Shown here piece after piece: positions 16,620 to 25,915 of a stretch of DNA of 61,314 nt; the stretch's first letter is position 1; each line of letters begins with the position of its first letter. The translations under genes and the position numbers were made by a program. The DNA is from Firm-08 sp045541535. GTDB taxonomy: Bacteria; Bacillota; Clostridia; Oscillospirales; QAKW01. The stretch is from NCBI GenBank assembly GCA_045541535.1, contig JAZQJG010000031.1, positions 1 through 61,314 on the forward strand, read 5' to 3'. The notes beneath the pieces were generated by a model that did no database searches, had not been told where the DNA came from, and worked only from the letters and a program-made list of their open reading frames with translations.

Positions 16620-17645
16620 TTATGATAAAATGTCGACAATAGTTACGGCGAGAGCTGCCCTGACCAGTTTACACATAGCGACCATATCACAGGCCTCGGT
16701 GTCAACGAAGGGGGGCAGAAGTACGTCACGTTGCTCACTGCGGTGTACGGTGGGCTGTTGTTTGGCGATGACGGGGGAGGGCGCAAAGCTGACCCGGACC
16801 AACAGAGGCATACCGTTACTGATGCCACCCTGAACACCGCCGCAATGATTTGTTTTGGTGGAGATCTGTCCTTTGAGGGTGTCCACAAAGGGAAGGTCGT
16901 TGTATTCCGATCCGCTCATCAGCGCACTGCTGGTGCCGGCGCCGAATTCCACAGCCGTCACACGGGGGAGAGAAAAGAGCAGGGTGGCCAGCTTGCTGTT
17001 GAGCCCGCCGAAGATGGGATCGCCCAGACCTGCCGGCAAGCCCAGAGCGGCGGCCTCAATTTGGCCACCGACCGTGTCGCCCGCATTAGCCGTTTGGGCC
17101 ATTTTCAGTTTCATCAGCATTTCCTTGCGCTTGTCCATCACGGGCAGTTCACCTTTGATTTGTCCCAGTACCCGTTCCGGCTCGGCCACTGATTCAAAGG
17201 AGTCGTCCTGTACCTCACCAATGCTGAAAATATGGGAATATACGTCAATTCGCTTGGTCTTAAGCAATTGCTGGCAGATTTGTCCTGCAAACAGTAGGGG
17301 AGCGGTGGCCTGTTCAGCCAGATGTCCGCCGGCCCGCAGTTCGGGATGGGCGTTGGATTTTTTATATTCACCGATGTCGGCAAAGCCGGGGCGCAACACC
17401 TGCGGGGGGACGGGAGACTCGGTGGCCGGAGACGGGAGAACGGGGAAGAGAACGGTCAGAGGACTGCCGCAGGTTTTCTCGCCCTTTACGCCGCTGATGA
17501 TTTTATGGGCGCCGGCCGCCGCGGTCAGGACGGTGGGGTCAAGTTGCAGGCCCACGGGCAACCCTTCCATAATCAAACCGATGCCGTTTCCTTCCGCTTC
17601 GCCGAAAACGGACAAGGTAAGCTTGTTTCCGAAATGAGATGACAT
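16620..17645 (-). CDS. Chorismate-synthase-fold protein with degenerate active site
   Basis: 341 residues, clearly a chorismate synthase homologue: MSSHFGNKL opening, AGDTVGGQIEAAALGLPAGLGDP, EFGAG, GGISNGMPLLVRVSFAPSP. But the catalytic His of GESHG is Glu (GEAEG), and the His of RPGHAD is Phe (RPGFAD). The Arg-rich RRAPGR segment and the DTRSKDY segment are missing, and GGRSSARET reads GGHLAEQAT. The C-terminal RHD...PRA motif is also altered. FMN and EPSP binding should therefore be badly impaired. The frame is open and has its own consensus promoter, so this looks like a retained, repurposed paralogue rather than a fresh pseudogene. A true aroC presumably lies elsewhere. Confidence 0.8.
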   Translation of the reverse strand: MSSHFGNKLTLSVFGEAEGNGIGLIMEGLPVGLQLDPTVLTAAAGAHKIISGVKGEKTCGSPLTVLFPVLPSPATESPVPPQVLRPGFADIGEYKKSNAHPELRAGGHLAEQATAPLLFAGQICQQLLKTKRIDVYSHIFSIGEVQDDSFESVAEPERVLGQIKGELPVMDKRKEMLMKLKMAQTANAGDTVGGQIEAAALGLPAGLGDPIFGGLNSKLATLLFSLPRVTAVEFGAGTSSALMSGSEYNDLPFVDTLKGQISTKTNHCGGVQGGISNGMPLLVRVSFAPSPVIAKQQPTVHRSEQRDVLLPPFVDTEACDMVAMCKLVRAALAVTIVDILS

Positions 17646-17674
17646 TGTTTTTCCTCCAAAGTGAAATTACTTAT

Positions 17675-17703
17675 ATTTTATAACTAATATAGCAAATTGT
17701 CAA
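17675..17703 (-). promoter_or_regulatory. Promoter of the aroC-like gene and amidase
   Basis: Minus-strand TTGACA (17698-17703), 17 bases, TAAAAT (17675-17680). About 30 bases before the aroC-like ATG, which has GGAGGA. Confidence 0.82.
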
Positions 17704-17730
17704 TTCTCTTGATTTTTTTGAAATTAACTA

Positions 17731-17759
17731 TTGACTTGTTGGAAAAGGCGTGATAGAAT
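17731..17759 (+). promoter_or_regulatory. Promoter of rpoB-rpoC
   Basis: TTGACT (17731-17736), 17 bases, TAGAAT (17754-17759) with a TG just upstream of the -10. It gives a leader of about 150 bases that holds two very short ORFs and a 7-bp hairpin (17859-17880). There is no rplJ-rplL block in front of rpoB here. Confidence 0.85.
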
Positions 17760-17917
17760 AATATACTGTATCATAATGGAATATAATGCCTTTGATATAC
17801 CATTTTGCAGAAAAATGAGGCTTATATTTCGTCAATAATGTGTCAGAAAATGAGCTGTAAACAGGCCGACACACCTGTTTGCGGCACGTTGTAAAAAGAA
17901 ATGGAGTGAGCGTTTTT

Positions 17918-20900
17918 ATGGTGAAAGAACAAGTCTTGGGCAAGACTACCAGAATGAGCTTTCAAAAAATCAAAGAGGCACTTGAAATGCCGAACCTCAT
18001 TGAGATCCAGAAAAAATCCTATCAGTGGTTTTTGGACGAGGGTCTGAAAGAGGTATTCCGTGATGTATCTTCCATTACGGATTATTCCGGCAATCTGGTG
18101 CTTGACTTTCTGGATTACACCATGGACGAGGATCCGAAATATTCGGTAACCGAGTGCAAGGTCAGAGATGCTACCTATGCCGCCCCCATCAAGGCGAAGG
18201 TCCGTCTGACCAACAACGAGACCGGCGAGCTCAAGGAGCAGGAAATCTTTATGGGTGATTTCCCCATTATGACCGATAGCGGTACCTTTATCATCAACGG
18301 CGCCGAGCGTGTCGTGGTTTCCCAGCTGGTGCGTTCCCCCGGCATCTACTATACTACCGAAATGGACAAAGCCGGTAATCCCATTTTCAAAACTACCGTC
18401 ATCCCCAACCGCGGCGCATGGCTGGAGTATGAAACTGATTCTTCCGGTGTATTTTACGTTCGTATTGATAAAAACCGCAAGCTGCCGGTAACCACCTTCC
18501 TGCGTGCCGTCGGCTTTGCCAAGGATCAGGAGATCTTGGATACCTTCGGTACCGGCGACCTGATCACCAAGACCATGGAGAAGGACACCGCTCACGACCG
18601 TGACGAGGGTCTGATCGAGGTTTACAAGAAGTTGCGTCCCGGCGAGCCTCCCACAGTGGATAGCGCCGTGACCCACCTGAACAATCTGTTCTTTGATGAG
18701 AAGCGTTACGATCTGTCCAAGGTCGGCCGTTTCAAATATAATAAGAAGCTTGCGCTGGGTGCCCGTCTGATCGGTTGCACTCTGGCTGAAAACGCCATTG
18801 CCCCCATGACCGGTGAGATCATCGCCGTTGAGGGTGAGAAGCTGAACAAGCTCACTGCTATGGCCATTGAGGAAAGCGGTATTTCCCGTATCGACGTTAT
18901 GGTTGGCGACGCCCGTGTCAGTGTCTTCTCCAACGGTATGGTCGATATGAGCAAATTTGTTGCTTTTGATCCTGCGGAATGCGGCGTTACCGAAAAGGTA
19001 CGTTTCTCCGTCCTGCAGGAGATTTTGGAGAGCTGTGACAACGACGAGGCGATCAAGGCCGCTGTCTGCGAGCGTATGGGTGATCTGGTTCCCAAGACCA
19101 TCATCTACGACGATATGTTCTCTTCTATCAACTATCTGATCTGTCTGTCCTACGGCATCGGTGTCAACGATGATATCGACCATTTGGGTAACCGCCGCAT
19201 CCGTTGCGTCGGTGAGCTGTTGCAGAATCAGTTTCGCATCGGTTTTGCCCGTATGGAGCGTACCATTAAGGAAAGAATGTCCCTGCAGGATCTGGACGTT
19301 GTAACGCCCCAGGCTTTGATCAACGTTCGTCCCGTAGTGGCCGCTATCAAGGAATTTTTCGGTTCTTCTCCCTTGTCCCAGTTTATGGACCAGACCAACC
19401 CTCTGGCCGAGCTGACCCATAAGAGAAGACTTTCTGCCCTGGGTCCCGGCGGTTTGTCCCGTGACCGTGCCGGTTTTGAGGTGCGTGACGTTCACTACAC
19501 TCATTACGGCAGAATGTGCCCCATTGAGACTCCTGAAGGACCCAACATCGGTCTGATCTCCTATCTGGCCTCCTTTGCCCGTATCAATGATTACGGCTTT
19601 ATTGAGGCTCCTTATCTCAAAATTGACAAGGAAACCGGTAAGGTAACCGATATCATTGAATATATGACCGCCGACGTGGAGGATAACTATATCGTCGCTC
19701 AGGCCAACGAACAGCTTGACAGTGAGGGACGCTTTGTTTCCGAGCAGGTTACTGCCCGTCGTCGCGAAGAGATCATTGAGATCGAGCGCGATAAGATCGA
19801 CTATATGGACGTTTCTCCCAAGATGATGGTTTCCGTTGCTACCGCAATGATTCCTTTCCTGGAGAACGATGACGCTAACCGTGCCCTGATGGGTGCGAAC
19901 ATGCAGCGTCAGGCTGTACCGCTGCTCAAAACCCAGGCTCCCATCGTCGGTACCGGTATGGAATACAAGACCGCTCACGATAGTGGTGTTTGTGTTCTGG
20001 CCAAGCGTGACGGTGTGGTTGAATACGTCAGCGCTGACAAGATCGTGCTCAACTACGGTAAGGGCGAGAAGGAAACTTACGAACATGTGAAGTTCCTGCG
20101 CTCCAACCAGGGTACCTGCATCAATCAGCGTCCCATCGTTGAGATCGGTGAGAAGGTAAAGGCCAGCCAGATCATTGCTGACGGTCCTTCCACCTGCAAC
20201 GGTGAGATTGCTCTGGGTAAGAACGCCCTGATCGGCTTTATTACCTGGGAAGGCTACAACTACGAAGACGCCGTTCTGCTGAATGAAAATCTGGTGAAGG
20301 ACGACGTTTATACCTCTATTCATATTGAAGAATATGAAATTGAAGCCCGTAGCACCAAACTGGGTCCGGAAGAAATCACCCGTGATATTCCCAACGTGGG
20401 TGACGATGCCCTGAAGGATCTGGATGAGCGCGGTATCATCCGCATCGGTGCCGAGGTTCGCAGCGGCGATATTCTGGTCGGTCGTGTTACCCCCAAGGGT
20501 GAGACCGAGCTGACCGCCGAGGAAAAACTGCTCCGTGCCATCTTTGGTGAAAAGGCACGCGAAGTCCGTGATACCTCTTTGAAGGTACCTCACGGCGAAT
20601 ACGGTGTCATCGTTGACATTAAGGTATTTACCCAGGAGAACTCCGACGAGCTGTCTCCCGGTGTTAATAAGGTTGTCCGTGTTTATATCGCACAGAAGAG
20701 AAAAATCCAGGTGGGCGATAAGATGGCGGGTCGTCACGGTAACAAAGGTGTTATTTCCCGTGTTCTGCCCCAGGAGGATATGCCCTTCCTGCCCGACGGT
20801 ACTCCGCTGGATATCGTACTCAACCCCTTGGGCGTACCTTCCCGTATGAACATCGGTCAGGTGCTGGAGGTCCATCTGGGCTATGCCGCAAGAGCACTTG

Positions 20901-21577
20901 GCTGGAAGATTATGACTCCCGTATTTGACGGCGCCAGCGAGGCGGATATCCGCCAGTGCCTGAAGAAGGCGGGTCTGCGCGAGGACGGTAAGTCCGTATT
21001 GTACGATGGTCGTACCGGTCAGCCCTTTGACAACCCCGTTACCATCGGTGTTATGTACTATCTCAAACTCCATCATCTGGTTGATGATAAGATCCATGCC
21101 CGTTCCACCGGTCCTTACTCTCTGGTTACTCAACAGCCCTTGGGCGGTAAAGCTCAGTTCGGCGGCCAGAGATTCGGTGAAATGGAAGTTTGGGCGCTGG
21201 AAGCTTACGGCGCCGCTTACACCCTGCAGGAGATCCTGACCGTTAAGTCCGACGACGTTGTCGGCCGTGTCAAGACTTACGAGGCCATCGTTAAGGGTCA
21301 GAACGTACCCACTCCGGGTATCCCCGAATCCTTTAAGGTTCTCGTTAAAGAATTGCAGGCATTGGGTCTGGACTTCAAGGTCCTCTCCAAGGATCTGGAA
21401 GAGATCGATCTCAAGGAAACCTTTGCGGATGATGACGATCTCTACAATGATCAGTACAAGAAGGATATGGGCAGTGACGTTGCCGTTGATTCCGAGATTC
21501 AGGCCAGCTTCGGTCTGGAGGACGAGAACGGTGATCCCATTGTGGACGACGTTGCTGATGAGGATTACGAAGACTAA
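17918..21577 (+). CDS. rpoB: RNA polymerase beta subunit
   Basis: 1219-residue beta subunit of RNA polymerase. The rifampicin pocket is wild-type-like (SSPLSQFMDQTNPLAELTHK, then RRLSALGPGGLSRDRAGFEV). The nucleotide-entry lysine region DKMAGRHGNKGV and the C-terminal clamp TGPYSLVTQQPLGGKAQFGG are also clear. The tail is strongly acidic (ending DEDYED). I start at ATG 17918 because GGAGTGA lies 8 bases upstream; earlier in-frame codons lack a site. First gene of the rpoBC-str cluster. Confidence 0.98.
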   Translation: MVKEQVLGKTTRMSFQKIKEALEMPNLIEIQKKSYQWFLDEGLKEVFRDVSSITDYSGNLVLDFLDYTMDEDPKYSVTECKVRDATYAAPIKAKVRLTNNETGELKEQEIFMGDFPIMTDSGTFIINGAERVVVSQLVRSPGIYYTTEMDKAGNPIFKTTVIPNRGAWLEYETDSSGVFYVRIDKNRKLPVTTFLRAVGFAKDQEILDTFGTGDLITKTMEKDTAHDRDEGLIEVYKKLRPGEPPTVDSAVTHLNNLFFDEKRYDLSKVGRFKYNKKLALGARLIGCTLAENAIAPMTGEIIAVEGEKLNKLTAMAIEESGISRIDVMVGDARVSVFSNGMVDMSKFVAFDPAECGVTEKVRFSVLQEILESCDNDEAIKAAVCERMGDLVPKTIIYDDMFSSINYLICLSYGIGVNDDIDHLGNRRIRCVGELLQNQFRIGFARMERTIKERMSLQDLDVVTPQALINVRPVVAAIKEFFGSSPLSQFMDQTNPLAELTHKRRLSALGPGGLSRDRAGFEVRDVHYTHYGRMCPIETPEGPNIGLISYLASFARINDYGFIEAPYLKIDKETGKVTDIIEYMTADVEDNYIVAQANEQLDSEGRFVSEQVTARRREEIIEIERDKIDYMDVSPKMMVSVATAMIPFLENDDANRALMGANMQRQAVPLLKTQAPIVGTGMEYKTAHDSGVCVLAKRDGVVEYVSADKIVLNYGKGEKETYEHVKFLRSNQGTCINQRPIVEIGEKVKASQIIADGPSTCNGEIALGKNALIGFITWEGYNYEDAVLLNENLVKDDVYTSIHIEEYEIEARSTKLGPEEITRDIPNVGDDALKDLDERGIIRIGAEVRSGDILVGRVTPKGETELTAEEKLLRAIFGEKAREVRDTSLKVPHGEYGVIVDIKVFTQENSDELSPGVNKVVRVYIAQKRKIQVGDKMAGRHGNKGVISRVLPQEDMPFLPDGTPLDIVLNPLGVPSRMNIGQVLEVHLGYAARALGWKIMTPVFDGASEADIRQCLKKAGLREDGKSVLYDGRTGQPFDNPVTIGVMYYLKLHHLVDDKIHARSTGPYSLVTQQPLGGKAQFGGQRFGEMEVWALEAYGAAYTLQEILTVKSDDVVGRVKTYEAIVKGQNVPTPGIPESFKVLVKELQALGLDFKVLSKDLEEIDLKETFADDDDLYNDQYKKDMGSDVAVDSEIQASFGLEDENGDPIVDDVADEDYED

Positions 21578-21597
21578 TTTGAAAGGAGCCGGAACTA

Positions 21598-24500
21598 ATG
21601 GAATTTAATGCTTTTGAAGCAATAAAAATCGGCCTTGCCTCTCCCGAAAAGATCAGAGAATGGTCTTACGGTGAGGTAAAGAAACCCGAAACCATCAACT
21701 ACAGAACTCTCAAGCCCGAGAAAGAGGGTCTGTTTTGTGAAAAGATCTTCGGACCCACCAAGGACTGGGAATGCCATTGCGGTAAGTACAAGAGAATCCG
21801 CTATAAGGGCAAGGTCTGTGACAAGTGCGGCGTTGAAGTAACCCGTGCTAAAGTCCGTAGAGAAAGAATGGGCCATATTGAACTGGCCACTCCCGTTTCC
21901 CACATCTGGTACTTCAAGGGTATTCCTGCCAGAATGGGCCTGATGCTGGAAATGACCCCCAAGGATCTGGAAAAGGTCCTCTACTTTGATTCCTATATCG
22001 TTATTGATCCCGGTGATACTCCTTTGATGAAAAAGCAGATCATCACCGATCGTGAATATATGGAACTGCAGGAAAGATATGAAGACGATTTCCGCGCCGG
22101 TATGGGTGCGGAGGCCATTAAGGAACTTCTGGCTGAGATTGATCTGGATGCTTTGGCCACCGAACTGCGTGAGGAGTTTGAAACAGCCACCGGTCAGAAG
22201 AGAGCCAGACTTGCCAAGAGAATTGAAGTCGTTGAGGCCTTCCGTCAATCCGGTAACCGTCCCGAATGGATGATTCTGGATGCCATCCCCGTAATTCCTC
22301 CGGATCTTCGTCCCATGGTACAGTTGGACGGCGGCAGATTTGCCACCTCCGACCTTAACGATCTGTATCGCCGTGTTATCAACCGTAACAACCGTTTGAA
22401 GAGACTGCTGGAGCTGGGCGCTCCCGACGTTATCGTTCGTAACGAAAAGCGTATTCTGCAGCAGGCAGTAGACGCTTTGATCGACAACGGCCGTCGTGGT
22501 CGTCCCGTTACCGGTCAGAACAATCGTCCTCTCAAATCCTTGTCCGATATGCTCAAGGGTAAGCAGGGACGTTTCCGTCAGAACCTGTTGGGTAAACGTG
22601 TTGACTACTCCGGTCGTTCGGTTATCGTTGTCGGCCCCGAACTGAAGATTTATCAGTGCGGTCTGCCCAAGGAAATGGCCATTGAGCTGTTTAAGCCCTT
22701 CGTTATGAAGAAACTGGTTGCCGACGGCCTTGCCACCAACATCAAATCTGCCAAGAAAATGGTTGAAAAGCTGCGCACCGAGGTTTGGGACGCGCTGGAT
22801 TCCGTTATCAAAGAGCATCCTGTTATGCTCAACCGTGCACCTACCTTGCACCGTCTTGGTATTCAGGCCTTTGAGCCTGTTCTGGTAGAGGGTAGAGCGC
22901 TCAAACTGCATCCTCTGGTATGTACCGCCTTTAACGCCGACTTTGACGGTGACCAGATGGCTGTACACGTACCTCTGAGTGCAGAGGCACAGGCTGAGGC
23001 CAGATTCCTGATGCTCTCCGCCAACAACCTTCTCAAGCCCCAGGACGGCCGTCCTGTTGCCGTACCCACCCAGGATATGGTTTTGGGCTCTTACTACCTT
23101 ACGATTATTAAGAATGACGAGCCCGGCGCCGGTAAGGCCTTTAAGGACGTTGACGAAGCAAAACTTGCTTATGACGTCGGCGCCATCGGTCTGCACGCTC
23201 CCATTAAGGTCCGTATGACCAAAGAGGTGGATGGGGAGAAGAGAAGCGGTATGATCGAAACTACCATCGGCAAGCTGATCTTCAACCAACCCATTCCTCA
23301 GGATCTGGGCTTTGTGGACCGCACCAATCCCGAAAACGAATTTGCGCTGGAAGTTGATTTCCTTGTCACCAAGAGTGGACTTAACAAGATCATTGATCGT
23401 TGCATCCGTGTCCACGGCTCCACCGCTACCGCAGAGATTCTTGATGCTATCAAGGCACAGGGCTATAAGTTCTCTACCCGTGGTGCTATCACCGTTTCCT
23501 GCGCCGATATGAGCGTTCCTCCCGAGAAGGGAGCCTTGATTGCCGAGGCTGAAGAAAAAGTTAATAAGATCACCCGTGACTACCGTCGTGGTAAGATGAC
23601 CGACGAGGGTAGATACAGAATGGTTATTGACACCTGGAACGATACCACCAAGTTGGTTACCGACGCACTGCAGAAGAATCTGGATGAGTTCAACCCCATC
23701 TATATGATGGCAAACTCCGGTGCTCGTGGTTCTATGAACCAGATCCGTCAGCTGGCCGGTATGCGTGGCCTGATGGCCAACACCTCCGGTAAAGCCATTG
23801 AAATTCCCATTCGTGCCAACTTCCGCGAGGGTCTGAACGTTATCGAATACTTTATTTCTTCCAGAGGTGCCCGTAAGGGTATGGCGGATACCGCCCTGCG
23901 TACCGCTGACTCGGGTTATCTGACCCGCCGTCTGGTTGACGTTTCTCAGGAAGTTATCATCCGTGATCACGATTGTGGCAGCAAACAGGGTATTATGGTT
24001 TGCGACATCGTTGAGGGCGGCGGTATCATCGAGGGTATGAAGGACAGATTGCTGGGTAGATATCTGGTTAACGATTTCGTTGATTCCGCCACCGGCGAAG
24101 TGTTGGTTACTGCCGATAAGATGATGGACGAGAATGACGTTGCCAAGATCATCGCCACCGCCGTTACCGAGGTTGAGATTCGTTCCACGCTGACCTGTCA
24201 TCTGCTTCACGGCGTTTGCGCCAAGTGTTACGGCGCCAATATGGCCAATGGTAAGGCTGTCAACGTTGGTGAGGCTGTTGGTATCATCGCCGCTCAGTCC
24301 ATCGGCGAGCCCGGTACACAGCTTACCATGCGTACCTTCCATACCGGCGGTGTTGCATCTGCTGAAGATATTACGCAGGGTCTTCCCAGAGTTGAGGAAC
24401 TCTTTGAGGGTCGTAAGCCTAAAAAGACTGCCATTCTGGCCGAGGACGAGGGTATCCTGACCACCGAGGATGAAGGTAACATCAAGCGCGCCACCATCCG

Positions 24501-25182
24501 CAACACCACCACCGGGGAAGAAAAGCAGTTTATGATTCCCTTCGGTATCAAGTATAAGCAAGAACTGGAAGGCACTCACGTTGCCAAGGGCCAGATCATC
24601 ACCGACGGTGTACCCAATCCTCACGATATTCTCCGTCTCAACGGCGATATCGCTGTTCAGGATTACCTGATCAAAGAGGTACAGAAGGTTTACCGTATGC
24701 AGGGTGTAGATATCAACGATAAGCATATCGAGGTTATCGTACGCCAGATGATCAAGAAGGTTCGCATCATTGAGCGTGGCTCCACCGACTTCCTGGTTGG
24801 CTCTCTGGCTGACCGCTACGAAGTGGATACCGCCAACGAAGCCATCCGTCAGCGGATTGCCAGCGGTGAGGGCGGCCTGAGTGAGGCTACCTACGAGGTA
24901 ATCCTCTTGGGTATTACCAAGGCGGCCTTGGCCACCGATTCCTTCATGTCTGCCGCTTCTTTCCAGGAGACCACCAGAGTTCTGACCGACGCCGCTATCC
25001 ATGGCAAGATCGATCACCTGGTCGGCCTGAAGGAAAACGTCATTATCGGTCGTCTGATTCCCGCCGGTACCGGTCTTTCTATGTACCGCAGTGTGGATAT
25101 GGAGATCGCTTCTCCCGAGATTGAGAATGATGATACCTTCACCACCGAAAAAGTTGCGGTCGGCAGTGAAGAAAATGCTTGA
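21598..25182 (+). CDS. rpoC: RNA polymerase beta' subunit
   Basis: 1194-residue beta' subunit. The N-terminal zinc finger is visible as CHCGKYK with CDKCGVEVT. The catalytic Mg-binding loop NADFDGDQM lies near residue 446, the trigger-loop/bridge region around GSKQGIMVCDIVEGGG, and a second zinc site at CHLLHGVCAKCYGANMA. Starts 20 bases after rpoB with AAAGGAG. The C-terminus is short, ending soon after the DRGV-type helices, as usual for Firmicutes. A strong hairpin follows. Confidence 0.98.
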   Translation: MEFNAFEAIKIGLASPEKIREWSYGEVKKPETINYRTLKPEKEGLFCEKIFGPTKDWECHCGKYKRIRYKGKVCDKCGVEVTRAKVRRERMGHIELATPVSHIWYFKGIPARMGLMLEMTPKDLEKVLYFDSYIVIDPGDTPLMKKQIITDREYMELQERYEDDFRAGMGAEAIKELLAEIDLDALATELREEFETATGQKRARLAKRIEVVEAFRQSGNRPEWMILDAIPVIPPDLRPMVQLDGGRFATSDLNDLYRRVINRNNRLKRLLELGAPDVIVRNEKRILQQAVDALIDNGRRGRPVTGQNNRPLKSLSDMLKGKQGRFRQNLLGKRVDYSGRSVIVVGPELKIYQCGLPKEMAIELFKPFVMKKLVADGLATNIKSAKKMVEKLRTEVWDALDSVIKEHPVMLNRAPTLHRLGIQAFEPVLVEGRALKLHPLVCTAFNADFDGDQMAVHVPLSAEAQAEARFLMLSANNLLKPQDGRPVAVPTQDMVLGSYYLTIIKNDEPGAGKAFKDVDEAKLAYDVGAIGLHAPIKVRMTKEVDGEKRSGMIETTIGKLIFNQPIPQDLGFVDRTNPENEFALEVDFLVTKSGLNKIIDRCIRVHGSTATAEILDAIKAQGYKFSTRGAITVSCADMSVPPEKGALIAEAEEKVNKITRDYRRGKMTDEGRYRMVIDTWNDTTKLVTDALQKNLDEFNPIYMMANSGARGSMNQIRQLAGMRGLMANTSGKAIEIPIRANFREGLNVIEYFISSRGARKGMADTALRTADSGYLTRRLVDVSQEVIIRDHDCGSKQGIMVCDIVEGGGIIEGMKDRLLGRYLVNDFVDSATGEVLVTADKMMDENDVAKIIATAVTEVEIRSTLTCHLLHGVCAKCYGANMANGKAVNVGEAVGIIAAQSIGEPGTQLTMRTFHTGGVASAEDITQGLPRVEELFEGRKPKKTAILAEDEGILTTEDEGNIKRATIRNTTTGEEKQFMIPFGIKYKQELEGTHVAKGQIITDGVPNPHDILRLNGDIAVQDYLIKEVQKVYRMQGVDINDKHIEVIVRQMIKKVRIIERGSTDFLVGSLADRYEVDTANEAIRQRIASGEGGLSEATYEVILLGITKAALATDSFMSAASFQETTRVLTDAAIHGKIDHLVGLKENVIIGRLIPAGTGLSMYRSVDMEIASPEIENDDTFTTEKVAVGSEENA

Positions 25183-25237
25183 CATCTTGCAAAAAATGTG
25201 TTAATTTAATATTTGGTGCCGTTTGTGCACTGAAAAG

Positions 25238-25270
25238 TAAATAGCCTGCCGAGTCTCGACAGGCTATTTA
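25238..25270 (+). terminator. Strong hairpin after rpoC
   Basis: 11-bp outer stem TAAATAGCCTG/CAGGCTATTTA, then one mismatch and a 3-bp inner stem (CGA/TCG). The T-tract after it is poor, so it may be a partial terminator between rpoC and rpsL or a stability hairpin. The TTGACA at 25179-25184 has only a weak -10 match (TAATTT). Bases 25271-25341 lead into rpsL with no clear second promoter. Confidence 0.6.
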
Positions 25271-25341
25271 CTATGTTTGATTGATTGGTATTTTTTGTAT
25301 AAAAATGCCTTCAATATAAATAATAAAGAAGGAGGTGCCTT

Positions 25342-25761
25342 ATGCCAACATTTAACCAGCTCGTCAGAAAGGGTCGTGAAATGTCCGAAAAGAAGTCCAC
25401 TGCCCCCGCTCTGAACAGAGGATTCAACTCTCTGCACGGTCGTGCCATTCAGTCCAATTCTCCTCAGAAGCGCGGTGTATGCACTGCTGTTAAGACTTCC
25501 ACCCCCAAGAAGCCCAACTCTGCTCTGAGAAAAATCGCCAGAGTTCGTTTGACCAACGGTATGGAAGTTACTTCTTACATTCCCGGTATCGGTCACAACC
25601 TGCAGGAGCATAGCGTGGTGCTGATCCGTGGCGGCAGAGTTAAGGACTTGCCCGGTGTGCGTTACCACATCATTCGCGGTACTCTGGATACCCAGGGTGT
25701 TGCAAACCGTCTGCAGTCCCGCTCCAAGTACGGTGCAAAGAGACCCAAGGCCGGTAAGTAA
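25342..25761 (+). CDS. rpsL: 30S ribosomal protein S12
   Basis: 139-residue decoding-centre protein S12. The conserved TPKKPNSALRKIARVRL and the loop PGIGHNLQEHSVVLIRGGRV are intact. The streptomycin-site Lys residues are those of sensitive strains as far as the motifs show. The start has GAAGGAGGT. A longer N-terminal stretch (MSEKKSTAPALNRGF) is typical of clostridial S12. Confidence 0.97.
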   Translation: MPTFNQLVRKGREMSEKKSTAPALNRGFNSLHGRAIQSNSPQKRGVCTAVKTSTPKKPNSALRKIARVRLTNGMEVTSYIPGIGHNLQEHSVVLIRGGRVKDLPGVRYHIIRGTLDTQGVANRLQSRSKYGAKRPKAGK

Positions 25762-25915
25762 TTATCGTCCGAAATCAAAAATTGCTTTATTCTTTTAAAA
25801 GCAAACTGCTTTTAGAGTGTTTATATATAAATAAACCTCTTTAAGCTGACGGAGACCCCCGTGGTCTTCGAGTACCTGAGAGATCATATTATTTAATAAT
25901 GAAGGAGGGAAGAAC

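Noticed and set aside
16620..17645. aroC-like gene as a simple pseudogene
   Set aside because: There is no frameshift or premature stop, there is a good promoter and ribosome site, and the fold-defining motifs are well kept. Repurposing fits better than decay.
17843..21133. 1096-codon open frame on the minus strand across rpoB
   Set aside because: It is antisense to an unmistakable rpoB. Strong codon bias (few TTA, CTA, TCA codons in the sense frame) removes antisense stops. It has no homology I recognise, and its composition is low-complexity-like.
21595..25185. 1196-codon minus-strand frame mirroring rpoC
   Set aside because: Same codon-bias shadow as in rpoB; exactly spans the sense gene and has no ribosome site or recognisable domain.
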